Assembly (NCBI GenBank): GCA_036873135.1
Contig: JAPTYO010000007.1
Span: 11,018,763 to 11,082,762, forward strand
DNA: 64,000 nt
Direction: 5' to 3'
DNA from: Clarkia xantiana subsp. parviflora
Lineage: Eukaryota; Streptophyta; Magnoliopsida; Myrtales; Onagraceae
Positions 50,501 through 61,299 of the stretch are shown one piece after another. Position 1 is the first letter of the stretch, and every line of letters starts with the position of its first letter. Both the position numbers and the translations under genes were made by a program. The notes beneath the pieces were generated by a model that saw only the letters and a program-made list of their open reading frames with translations, made no database searches and was not told where the DNA came from.

Positions 50501-51231
50501 GTTTCCATCTGATTTGGTTAGAAGAACAAATAAACTTAAGTAACTAGCACAAAAGGTCCAGGTTAGAAAACACGAAGCTGGTAAAGGAGCTTCATTGTCT
50601 TGAATTCGATCATCTGCAGGTTCATGAAGGGAGGAATCACGAGGTCAGAGAACTGGTGAAAAATGCTGGACTTGAGGTTAGGCACTTGTATCTACAATAA
50701 GATGTGACCAATCTTGGGGTTATTATTGCACATTGCTTAGCCATTTTGCATTTATATACCTGTTAACTTACTGCATGTTATAGAAATCAGTTGCTGTATA
50801 TATGGTGATTCTCTTGAACTTTAGCCTGTCACACTTATATACGTAAAGAACCATGATATATTATTATCTGTTCATGCTGTTTCTGAATTTAAAATCCATA
50901 GTTATTCCTGCACCTTTTTTTAATAACATCTTATTATTATAGTTCTCCCATCCATATGCAGCATGGCATTTACAGCACGTTGTTACTCTTTTTTTTTGGC
51001 CAGATACATTCCTTAAAGAGAGTGAGGATTGGTGGTTTTAGACTTCCTCCAGATCTAGGGTAATTCCTTTAACTCTCTCCTCTTCCCTAGATAAAATATG
51101 TTGTGTTAGATAGAAAGCAGCAATAGTTGAGATATATTTCCCCGACGTACATTGTGGTTTGATTTTGCAGGTTTGGGGAGCACATGGAACTAAAACCAGC
51201 TCATCTTCAGGCATTGGGCTGGAAGAGTTGA
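47551..51231 (+). CDS. SVR1: Plastid rRNA pseudouridine synthase, RluB/RsuA family (SVR1)
   Basis: Isomerises uridine to pseudouridine in chloroplast rRNA. In Arabidopsis, SVR1 loss alters plastid rRNA processing and suppresses var2 variegation. Ten exons: 47551-48025, 48400-48479, 48815-48915, 49030-49102, 49319-49412, 49545-49593, 50043-50199, 50620-50676, 51004-51059, 51171-51231; 1203 nt, 400 aa. The first 40 or so residues are Ser-rich and basic, as in a transit peptide. 'QQLYVPWIVRGDDGKLSV' follows near 79-96. An S4 RNA-binding domain starts near 148 ('RLSKVLAAAGVASRRSSEEL'). The synthase core holds the catalytic aspartate in 'GRLDVATTGLIIVTNDG', with 'HEGRNHEVRELVKNAGLEIHSLKR' later. 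Confidence 0.94.
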
Positions 51232-51782
51232 ACAAGTTTTGCCATTTATACTTCCGACATACATACAGTATGAATGGTCGGTATGTTTTGTTGAAGAATG
51301 GTACTCTGTCTCTGTTTCAGAAGTAGGGTTGCAAAATTACTCACGGATGAAAGCGAAAGTATGTATCTTACAAGATTGCTTGAAGACTAAGGAGAAAACG
51401 GTGGAAGTAGCATCGATTTCAGCCCCATCAAACTGTCTATCAGTCGCTGTATACAGTGGTGGTTGAGTCGGGACTCTTGTCTGTTTGGCGTGTAGGTATC
51501 TTATACTAGTTCTTAGGTGCATGAATCGAACTAAGGTGCGATGGATATGATATATGTATGGAATGGTGGATAGTGAACTTATCAAAGGGAGTACAAATCT
51601 AAGTTTCTAATTAATTTTCTGCTTGCCGACTTATTAATTATCACGTCCCTTAAGTATGATATATGTAATATAATCTAGAAAAATAAAATATTCAGTCATT
51701 ACAGAGGTTATATATCAGCTAATTAATTAAACTAGAAAAGATAATATATAATCCATCTCTAATTCGGCTGCATAGGAAGTAC

Positions 51783-52082
51783 TTGATTAATAAGTATGTA
51801 TCTGTAACACTAGTGTGTATCCATTTTACTTCATTCAATTTCAACTCTTGTACAGAGGCCACATCCGGGCCATTATGGCTAAGATATGGGAAATTTTCTC
51901 CAAGTGTTATTTTAGTTGATCGTCAAATAAAGGATGCTCATTGGACGCCAACCTGGGAGTCTCAGGCTAGGCTTAGTAGAGCCATAACTCGATTTTTGAA
52001 CCTGTTAAGAGAATCTGTGAAACATGAACCAGTCCCAACCATGCAAGTTTTACTTCAATCAAAATCAAGTCTTCACATTTAG
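51783..52082 (+). other. Possible exon or gene fragment of unknown identity
   Basis: After an acceptor-like 'ctcttgtacag' (ending about 51855) the frame reads a non-repetitive, Trp-containing stretch ('GPLWLRYGKFSPSVILVDRQ', then 'WTPTWESQARLSRAITRFLNLL') to a stop at 52080-52082. Its composition looks like protein, unlike the surrounding AT-rich spacer, but I recognise no family and find no upstream exon before SVR1. It may be a captured fragment or a pseudogene relic. Confidence 0.3.
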
Positions 52083-52353
52083 TGGGAAACCAGATCAAGA
52101 CTGCCTTATTCCTCCTGGTCAAGGTTGAATGTGAATCACATTGTGGCTCAATTGCAACATTTTAAACTCTTTTGGGTAAACTTGGCAAATATAGGAGGGT
52201 TAAAGAAATTTAGAAATTAAGATGGGCCAAATTAGGAGGCCCAGTGACAAACCCAACGGCCTCACTGGCATGGCCCAGAGAGCGCTTTGTTCGGTTTAGT
52301 AAGGGAGGGTCTCATTCTGATGAAACGAACGAATTTGAAGCAGTTAGTTCAAA

Positions 52354-53112
52354 ATGGTGAAGCCGAAGAAGAAGAAGACCACCAGCGATAGCGACGAAGA
52401 CGAGACTCTCTTCTACCGCTACTCCTCCGTCCAACCCCCGTCTATTCCCGGCCAATCAGGCAGCAGATCCAGCGGATCCGGCGGCTTGGCCCCCTCCAAA
52501 TCTACTGTCTACGTCTCAAACCTCGACTACAACCTCACCAACTCCGACCTCCACACCCTCTTCTCCACCTTCGGGAAGGTTGCGCGCGTCACCGTTTTGA
52601 AGGATCGTTCCACGCGCCGCAGCCGGGGCGTAGCGTTCGTGCAGTTCGTGGCGCAGGCCGATGCACAGATGGCAGCGCGTGAGATGCAGGGGAAGGTCCT
52701 CAACGGCCGGACAGTGGGAGCTTCTGTTGCGATCGATAATGGACGGGCGCCGGAGTTCATTAAAAAGCGGGTGTACAAGGATAAGAGTAGGTGCTACGAG
52801 TGTGGGGAGGAAGGTCACTTATCGTACGAGTGCCCTAAGAACGTTTTGGGGGCTAGAGAGAGGCCGCCTGAGCCGAAGAAGGGGAGGAGGGGTGGGGGTG
52901 GAGGTTGCAGCAATAGTGGAAGCGGAAGGGGTGATGATTGGGGCGGAGAAGGCGAGGAGGATGATAGGTTTGAGGATGATAAGTGGGCATCCATTGTTGA
53001 TGATAGGGCGGATGAGAGGTTACTGAGTAGAGAAGCAGAAGAAGAGAGGAGAAAGAAGAAGAAAATGAAAAAAGCTAGTTATTTTAGTGATGAGAGTGAA
53101 GAGGATGACTGA
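52354..53112 (+). CDS. U11/U12-31K: U11/U12 snRNP 31 kDa protein (minor spliceosome)
   Basis: Component of the U11/U12 di-snRNP, which recognises U12-type introns; homologue of human ZCRB1. It is intronless, 252 aa. The start is the first ATG in frame after an upstream leader. An RRM covers about 50-126, with RNP2 'VYVSNL' at 52-57 and RNP1 'RGVAFVQF' at 91-98. A CCHC zinc knuckle spans C147-C160 ('[14 protein letters not shown]'). A Gly-rich then acidic/basic C-terminal tail ends 'SDESEEDD'. The order RRM, knuckle, charged tail and the length match the Arabidopsis protein. It converges with the minus-strand DUF3783-like gene; the stop codons are 256 bp apart. Confidence 0.94.
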   Translation: MVKPKKKKTTSDSDEDETLFYRYSSVQPPSIPGQSGSRSSGSGGLAPSKSTVYVSNLDYNLTNSDLHTLFSTFGKVARVTVLKDRSTRRSRGVAFVQFVAQADAQMAAREMQGKVLNGRTVGASVAIDNGRAPEFIKKRVYKDKSRCYECGEEGHLSYECPKNVLGARERPPEPKKGRRGGGGGCSNSGSGRGDDWGGEGEEDDRFEDDKWASIVDDRADERLLSREAEEERRKKKKMKKASYFSDESEEDD

Positions 53113-53367
53113 CTTGTTGAGACCGAGAAAGAAAGGATCATTTTGATTATCAAGCGACACCTTTTGATGTAAGGGCTTTTGATGTTCAAGTTTTCATTTA
53201 CTTACTACTCTCACTGACAGCTACAAGGGAATATATAGTCATCTCCTTCTTCTATTCACACAAACTCACTTTCTGCTACAATACAATGTAGGGTATCTCA
53301 GTTTACTATGCAGTGGTGATTAATTAGTCTATTTAGGCTAGCTACTCTTCACCAATCTCCCTTTTTT

Positions 53368-55554
53368 TTATGATGATGATGATTGCTTCCCGCTCTGCAC
53401 AATGAATGTTACCTAGTTATGTTAAACTGGATGCAGATTAATATATATAATATTACAAGTAAAGGAGGGAACTGACCAGCATTTCATGATCTCCCATGAT
53501 TTCCTCAATAACTTCCTCTACTAGTTTATCCGCACTGTTTGGAACAAGTGCTGCAAATACTGCTTCTTCTAACCCTGCAACCAAACCAGTTTTGTATCCA
53601 GTCAGTCCAACAACAACATTAGATGTCTCTGTTATAAAGTATATTATAACTAAGCTAAGTGACTACTACTTCCCATCCAATTGATTTGGTAGAAGCCATC
53701 ACCAGATTATCACATACGTACAACACATGCATGTTTTCATATCTTATGCTTGGGCAAACGAAATTTCATCCAGACTGCTCCAATACTTGTCAGATGGTTG
53801 CTTATATTCATACCTGTTTCAGGAAAAGAGTCGATGAACATCATCATCTCCTCCCCTGTCAAGCCCGATAGAAAGCAAACACGAGGCACTTGCTTTGCAA
53901 CCTGTTGTAGCATAAGAGAGGAGAGGATAGAAGAGCATATAGCCATGTTAAGTGGTAGGAATAACAGATTATAGCCAAATTGTAACTACATCACTCAAAT
54001 TACTTTCACCCCAGAATCAATATTCTTGAATCCCAACGGTGAAAACTTTGTCTCTAGGAGAAACTTGGAGTTGCTATGAAATTCTACCTTCAAAATCATT
54101 TTAAGGCTAGTATCTTTCCCCTTTATGCACAAGATTATGTATGCTCTATTGGTTTATTCTAGATCAGTGATTTCACAATGTACCGAAGACCATTTATTTG
54201 GCTGCAACTTCTGGAGGAAGAGGAGAAAGAAACAAGATTTAGTCTAACCTTGACTATTTTCAAATCTGGTTGCTTAGTGTGAAACGCTTCCCAGAGAGAA
54301 CGGGTAATCATCTCTTCAGTACAGAAGATGATCTGCAATAGATACAACTTTAAAGCATATACAAATCTGCACAAATCCGACATAAAAAAAGGTGGAATCC
54401 CTATATAAGAAACTTAAGCTAAAGTTGATGTCTTGAGAAGGTTAAGAAGAGTCAATAAATGATTCATGACAGTTCTCTAGCCTTGCTACATATATTAACG
54501 AAATAAACATATTAAGTTACCTGTAAAAAATCTCCGTCCATCTCTTTTAGCATCTCCTTGATCTACAAATATTAATTTATTTTTATATAAAAAGTAGTAA
54601 AACTAAAAGCTTTCATTCATCCTTCATCATCAACAATAAACAAACCACTTTAAACATAGGATTCCATCTATTGCAGTACATACGGAACTTGGAAGAAAAT
54701 AAAGGCTGATAGAATGAATATGCAGTCTGATATATTCAAGGTTGAGTGCTGAAAAACATCAAAATGACTTTTGTTTAGGTCCCAACCCGATTAGTGTTAT
54801 CGTATGAATTAGGGAAACGTATAGAAATTAGGGATAAGCTCCTATCAGGATCATACCACGTTAGTTAAAGCTCAATAACTTTGTAAAGAAGATGCTAGCA
54901 TAATATTTCACAAAAACTTGCTGGAAACAGTAGAAGAGTTAAATTATCAGCATCACATCACATTTTCACTCTGATAAAAACATTTATTTCCATCAATAAG
55001 TTGGATGTTACGCAGACAGACAACAAGGTTTACCTTATCAGCCTCAGCCACCTCAAAACCCAACAGCAGTAACGCCTGAAAATGGATATGCATAGAATCT
55101 TAATAGAGGCCGGGTTAAGGTGTAGGTCATGCGCCTTATGCCTGTTGTGGATGGAACACTTTGACAACCAAGTTGCGAATACTACCGAAGAAGGAGGAGA
55201 ACTCACTTACAGGGGGGCCGAATTGTGGATCATCCTCATTCAGTGGAACGAATTTCGATTCTTCAATTAGATCAGTAGGAGCTCCTATCAAACAGAAAAA
55301 TCATCAGGACACTGGACCTGTAGTACTACGACTTAGCTTGGACCCAGAAACGCGTAGACTCAATCACCTCCTTCAGTTGTTGATGCTCTTGTCACTGCAG
55401 TCCTGACTACTCTCCCGAGCTTCAAAGAAGAAGAAGATGAAAGTGCATCGGAAAGCGGCCTGATTGGTGAAATACTTGATCCGTGGACTCCAATGGGAAA
55501 TTGCATACAGGTCGAGCGTGGCATGAAAGCAGAAGCCATTATCACCATGCCCAT
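53368..55554 (-). CDS. Predicted plastid protein with DUF3783-like domain, function unknown
   Basis: Eight exons on the minus strand: 55554-55368, 55284-55211, 55075-55034, 54562-54521, 54332-54249, 53901-53814, 53574-53477, 53394-53368. Junctions are GT-AG and the sum is 642 nt (213 aa). The first 60 residues are Ser/Arg-rich with few acidic residues, as in a chloroplast transit peptide. A conserved-looking region follows: 'LIEESKFVPLNEDDPQFGPP', 'LLLLGFEVAEADKIKEML', then 'RVCFLSGLTGEEMMMFIDSF' and 'FAALVPNSADKLVEEVIEEI', which resembles the bacterial DUF3783 fold. No catalytic motif is visible. The start could be any of three nearby Met codons (55554, 55548, 55539). The tiny last exon ('SGKQSSSS') is the least certain; reading on past 53477 would instead stop at 53453. 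Confidence 0.78.
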
Positions 55555-55689
55555 TGCAGAGTGTAGCCAATTGCTTGATTCTTCACTTTCAGTTTCCAGT
55601 TATCAACATCCATCCGCAAAGAGTCTGCTCAGAAATAGAAGTAACGCCCCCATACTTTTTTGGTAAGGTATTTCTTCCCCTATACTTTA

Positions 55690-56245
55690 GGGGTACCCAA
55701 CCCGCCTGAGGGATGAAACCGGACCGGTCAGATCGGATTTTTGCTTGTTTCGGTCGGTATCTAAATTTCGGTCCGGTTCTTTCTCTTAAAAAAATTCGAC
55801 AAAAAAACGGTTTGAGGAAAAATAAACTGTCCATTGGTAATTCGGTCTTTTCGGTTTTCGGTTTAAACCGAAAATCCAATATTAATATTTACCATTTAAA
55901 ATTCTCTTCATTTTCATGGACAATATCATATCGAAATTATAAATAATTTCCATTAATATAATTAAATAAATTATAAAATACAAATAAAAAAATTAATATT
56001 CAAAGTGACTATTTTACAATTTATATTAACATAATATCAACTAATATAATATATATTGTATAGATTTAATTAGCATAACGGTCGGTTCGGTCTTCACGGT
56101 TCTCAAAATCCGATCCGGACCGAAAAACTGAATTAAAATAAAAAAAATTCGACCAAAAACCAAACCGCATATTACGGATTCGGTTTTTTCGGTCTGGACT
56201 AGTTCAGTTTTCACCATTTTTTCGGACCAACCGGATTTTGGTCCT
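55690..56245. repeat. Repeat region with subterminal 'cggttcggtc' motifs
   Basis: Both ends of this stretch carry clustered motifs such as 'gaccggtcagatcgg', 'tttcggtttaaaccg', 'cggtcggttcggtc' and 'ggaccaaccgg' around an AT-rich core, the style of hAT-type elements such as 13139-14126. I could not define terminal repeats or a target duplication. It lies just upstream of the DUF3783-like gene. Confidence 0.5.
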
Positions 56246-56796
56246 CAAATCAATCGAGAAGAAACGTGAATTTAACTCTCCTTTTTCTTCTATGCGCTAC
56301 GCCCCCTCGTCAGTTCACTTCAGATCCTTAACCAAACCGTGCACACTGCACCTCCAAATGGAATGTATCTATCTAAAGTCTAAACAATATCTTCTTACCA
56401 TATCAAAACGTGCTCCTGCAAAACAGTTTCATACTCTTGAGCAAAAACATAGGACGATAAATCATGTGCAATAGAATAGCAGCTTAACCCTTCATTCCTA
56501 TTAGTATTACACATTGCGATTTCTGAATGGTTCAAAAGTAACCCAATGAATGTAGGACTATGTAATATAGAAAGAAAGTGCAAAGACTGAATTTGTTTAT
56601 ATCAGAAGCTAATAGATGAGAGTGATACAATTATAATACATGATAGGGCTATATTTGGATATCCTAATACATGACTTAACTAATATTATGTTTATTTTGA
56701 TTGGCTATTAATATTAACTAATACATCAACATTAACTAATATTCATTTGTATAAGGAATTGAGAATTAAATTAACCCAACTAAAAATAATACATTA

Positions 56797-57321
56797 GAGC
56801 ATCCACTATTACATATTTTGCTTTCCTTAATGGTGCCACGTAAGCTTTTTATGTATGGTTTAAGGAATACATAAATTTATGTAATGCTTAAATAATAGTA
56901 GGTCTACAATGGTTTTACTTAACCATCTTACGTAAACATGTTTTATTATTAAAGTTTCAATTATGTCGTTACAATTAAGTTTTTTTGTCTAATTTTGCAA
57001 CGAGATTTGTGTTATTTGTTATATATATATATTCGTTATATATCTGCTAGGATTATACGTATTTTGTTTATTATATTCGTTATATATTATATATATATAT
57101 ATACATATGAAATGAAACGTCTGTGTTTGTAAACAAAAATGAGGATAACTAATTTTACGTAAACATAAAATATATTTAAGGAATGTTTTATGTAAAAACA
57201 TAAATTTACGTGTGGGTCCAATTTTTAAGGACTGCTATATAAAACAACTATAGAGCGTTTTTTTTACTTTACATAATAAACATGTATGACCCATATTTAC
57301 GTAATACCACTGTGGATGCTC
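56797..57321. mobile_element. Harbinger/Tourist-type MITE, 525 bp
   Basis: The ends GAGCATCCAC and GTGGATGCTC are perfect inverted repeats, extended by 'attac/gtaat'-like bases. The TTA target duplication is at 56794-56796 and 57322-57324. There is no coding potential. The terminal sequence matches the MITE at 17352-17682. Confidence 0.88.
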
Positions 57322-57493
57322 TTAGTCAATACTCACCGAATGAGCTAACGATGAAACGATGATGGTGTATACTTATAGAACTAGCAGCCCCTTACTTTTG
57401 TTAATATAAATATTGAACTGTTATTTATAATTTTTTTTATTAATTATTTAAAAGTACCCTGGTCGAATTTCTGCAACATCGGATCCAGACTTT

Positions 57494-57743
57494 AGCGATC
57501 CAGGCTAGTGGTACTTTTAAGCAATTGTAGTTATTTTTTATTATTGTTTATAAAAATTATATATAAAAATGTAAAATCATTAAAAAAATACATATAGTGG
57601 TATTTAGGTATTTTAATTAGCGATCCAGGCTAGTGGTACTTTTAAGCAATTGTAGTTATTTTTTATTATTGTTTAAAAAAATTATATATAAAAATGTAAA
57701 ATCATTAAAAAAATACATATAGTGGTATTTAGGTATTTTAATC
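57494..57743. repeat. 125-bp tandem duplication, two copies
   Basis: The unit beginning 'agcgatccaggctagtggta' at 57494 repeats at 57619 with almost no change ('tttataaaaatt' versus 'tttaaaaaaatt'). The near identity indicates a recent duplication. It lies about 300 bp beyond the 3' end of the SCPL coding region, which is on the minus strand. Confidence 0.93.
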
Positions 57744-58045
57744 ATTGTATTAAGTTATCTTAATACCATACAATATACAAACATGGTAAAAAAAAAATCC
57801 ACAAGAAGAAAGTTGTGCAGGCAGCATATTTATGTTTTTCAACCCTTAAAGTTGTACATCATCAAAGGACATAAGCTCCATACATTTTTGTTTAAACAGC
57901 TCAACCACTTCCTTTCAAACTATTATTTACATACACAGCACAGCAAGGGTCTGATAGAGATAAGAGAAGGACCTCCTCTTCTTCTAGAAACAGAAAATAA
58001 ACCATTTTTTTGCGATACATAATTTCAGTCTGATGACAAGATAAT

Positions 58046-61000
58046 TCACATCTGCGCCACCAATGGCTCGGTTCCAGATTCAGACAGCTCTCCCTGTGTC
58101 CAGCGCTTCAGCATCTCTAATGCAGCCTTGGGCTGGTCCATGGGAACCATGTGACCCGCATCATGAACCTACACATCCAACCATAATTATTATGAGTCAT
58201 TACTCTTATCACTTCATTTCATGGCTTTTAGCACCTAATAATCAACTAAACATAATCAAAGTTGAGAGCAACAATGAGAAACCAACCAACCTTGATGAAA
58301 CTGAGTGGTCCGTGACTTTTCATAACTCCAGCTTCTACACCATCAACTTCAAATGCAACATCAGAAGACTCTACAAACTGTTTCTGACCGGACCATTCCA
58401 TGGCATGAACCCACCTTGAATTACCTGTCCCCCCATATTAATCATTTCCATGTCAGCAAAACCAAATTTACTGCTCCATAGATTTAAATGCTATATTAAA
58501 AAAGATTTGAGTTCATTTCGTTGCTCGTATACCGAGCCAGTTGCAGATAAGGTCGTACTCTCCAGCATACACAAGCAACTTTACTCCATCCTCAAGAAGT
58601 TCAGGAATGCCTACTTCAAGGTTCCTCATCCAGTCAACTAGCATGGCCTGATAAACTGTTGGGCTGCATGATACAAAATCTATCTCTCCAACTCCGAGTG
58701 CTTCTTTAACAGATTTTTGGCCCAAAAACTTCTCCATGTTAGAGAAATCATAGCACAGGCTCCCTTCACACTTCTTTCTAACATCATAGTACTGCATAGT
58801 AAAAACAAATGCCATTCATATCCAAGTGTTATCAACATTTCATGATGATTCTATACTTGTCAAAGAATTTTAATACTTACATTAGTATTCCCAGCCAGTG
58901 CCATTATGCTGCTGAAGATGGTATTGCAGAGAAAGTAAGAAGCCATGCAAGAGACTGTACCATCAGTACCTGATGCAAACCCCGATGTAGTTTAGACAAG
59001 GATACTATACAATACAAACAGGGTCAATGCAGTGATACTAAGGCTATACAGAATGGGATGACAGATAAAGGAAGCTCAAACCATTACCGCAAAGCTTAAT
59101 TGCCGCTTCACAGACCGGAACAATCTTGTTGATACGATCATACTGGGATTGCTTGATAATTCCCATATCCAATGCATAATCAGTATAAGCTTTGTACTGA
59201 ACTGCTGGATCAGTAAGGCCGTTTCCAATGGCAAATCCCTGTTTGAACACTCTGTTATATTATTATACTAGAATAAAACCATCATAACCTAAGCTTAAGC
59301 ATCTTGAGATGCATACTCACCTTTAGGTTAATGTGAATTCCTTCTTTAGCCTTGTTTCCATGATGGACCCTTGAAGCAAAAGCAGGAATATAGTGACCAG
59401 CATATGATTCTCCTGTTATGTAGAAGTCATTGTCGGCAAACTGAGGGTGCTCTTGAAAGAAGGCCTAGAAAGAGTAGTTCAAGGGAGGAAACACATCAAT
59501 TGTTAAAAAAGCTTACACTAGCAGTAGCACTCTCTTTTACGCAGGAAAAAAACAATGGCTAAAAATTTGAAGAATGTTCAACAGAGGATTTTGTTCAATT
59601 AAGTAGAAACAAAATTTTCAGGCACAGAGAAATAGAACTAGGTTGGACTTGGAAAATGTCTAGCATCAAAACATAGTACATACCTGTAGGAAATCATACA
59701 AGTCATTGCTGACACCTTCCTCTGTGTGACGGATATCACGCTTATCCGAAGTATAGCTGAAGCCGGTACCAACTGGTTGGTCGACATAGAGTAGGTTTGA
59801 AGCCTAAAAGATAGCAAGGGAAGCAAGTTACTCTTACAAGCTAAGAAGCATACACAAAACCATATATCAAAATTTAGACTTGAAGTTGACGTGTCAACCA
59901 GAACTCTAAATTACAATTATTTTGAGGAAAATCCAGTAAGGTTCTAATCAATTAATTATTCACTGTAAATTATAAAGAGATCCCAGCTTTAAGCAAAAAA
60001 AAACCTTCAAATTGTCTACTGACCAGAAACACCAATGACGATATCAATAATGGTGAATACTGGATCCATGGACCAGAATAAAATGATAATAACTGTAAAA
60101 AAGATATACCTTGTCCCATCCATGCTCATTCCATACTAGAGACATATTATTTGCAATAGAAAAGGGACCATTTTCATAGAACATAGCCAATTCACTACTG
60201 CAACCAGGCCCTCCAGTGAGCCAAATAACAATTGGGTCGTTCTTGCTGCTCCTTGACTCGAAGAAGAAGTAAAACAACCTGCAGAAAGATTTTTCTTTTC
60301 ATGAATCATGAGTTGATATTTCAGGACAATAACAGCTATCGTAAGCACAAGCAGACTTAGCTTAAGAGCTTAAAATGTCTACATATTCAACTAAGCCTGT
60401 AATCTGGGATTTTGTGCAACAAACTAGAAATAAAAAAAAGGTACACGCTGTTTTCATCTGAAGCTAAAAATTCAATCCATGATTCAGCAACAAGTCTTAA
60501 AGTACAGAACATGTTAAAAGTATGTGCATAAAGAGACAAAAACATCGAAGCGCAGTATGCATATCTTGAGAAAGTATACGGTATACCCCCTTATAACTAC
60601 TATTCAAAATGGACAAGACAGCACGGATATGAAAACAACAAAGGTGCCAGTGTTGTCTTTCATACAAATACATATGTGGACATAAATAGAATCTAACAAT
60701 TGAATCCAGAAGCAAATCAATTCCCATAGAAATCATAACGCCAGAACCATGTTTGACCACAAAAATTAACTGCGGAATCCCAAAAATTATCATCACAATC
60801 ACAACATAAAAAGCATGACCTAATGTCCTAATCAATCAACAGAAGCAACAGTTGCGCTCAAGACTCAAACCATTACCTGGCGTCATGGGAATGATCGAGC
60901 TTGTAATAGCCAGCATGATGACCTAAATCGTCAGCTGAAACATCCGAATCAGACGCCAAATTAGGGAATCTCAGCGGTTTCTCAACGATTCTCTTCCCCT

Positions 61001-61190
61001 GGAGGAAACCAGCATCGGTGCTGCTTTTAACGACGTTGACATCTTCCTTGGGAAATAGATTAAGCTGCCTGATCAACTTTTCGGCTTGGAAGGACGGGAA
61101 TTGGGAGGGAGTAAAGCGAAGGTCGCCGAAGGCCAAGGGGGAGGCGAGGAGAAGGGAGAGAAAGAGGGAGAGTAGTTTGGTTTTCCCCAT
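58046..61190 (-). CDS. Serine carboxypeptidase-like protein, SCPL48/49-type (peptidase S10)
   Basis: Secreted or vacuolar serine carboxypeptidase. Nine exons: 61190-60877, 60278-60110, 59803-59684, 59464-59321, 59238-59088, 58969-58881, 58791-58533, 58424-58291, 58168-58046; GT-AG, 1503 nt, 500 aa, close to SCPL48/49 (about 510). Residues 1-22 are a signal peptide ('[17 protein letters not shown]'), followed by a propeptide-like segment. 'GGPGCSS' lies near 127-133. The catalytic triad is visible as Ser221 ('GESYAG'), Asp409 ('AGEYDLICN') and His466 ('[12 protein letters not shown]'). For exon 5 I chose the donor at 59087 because it keeps the frame into 'GTDGTVSC'; the alternative 'gt' at 59081 would not. 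All key residues are present, so it is probably active. Confidence 0.93.
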
Positions 61191-61299
61191 TGTTGGATTG
61201 GATTTGGATCTTCTTCTCCTTGCTCCTCCTCCTTTTCAAGGAACGGTCTTTCCTTGGTGCAAACAAACTTGGAAGCCAGACCGAGACTGGTAGTTGGTT

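Noticed and set aside
59076..59088. Alternative donor 'gtttga' for SCPL exon 5
   Set aside because: It would add bases and break the frame into exon 6, whereas the donor at 59087 keeps the family 'LCGTDGT' sequence.
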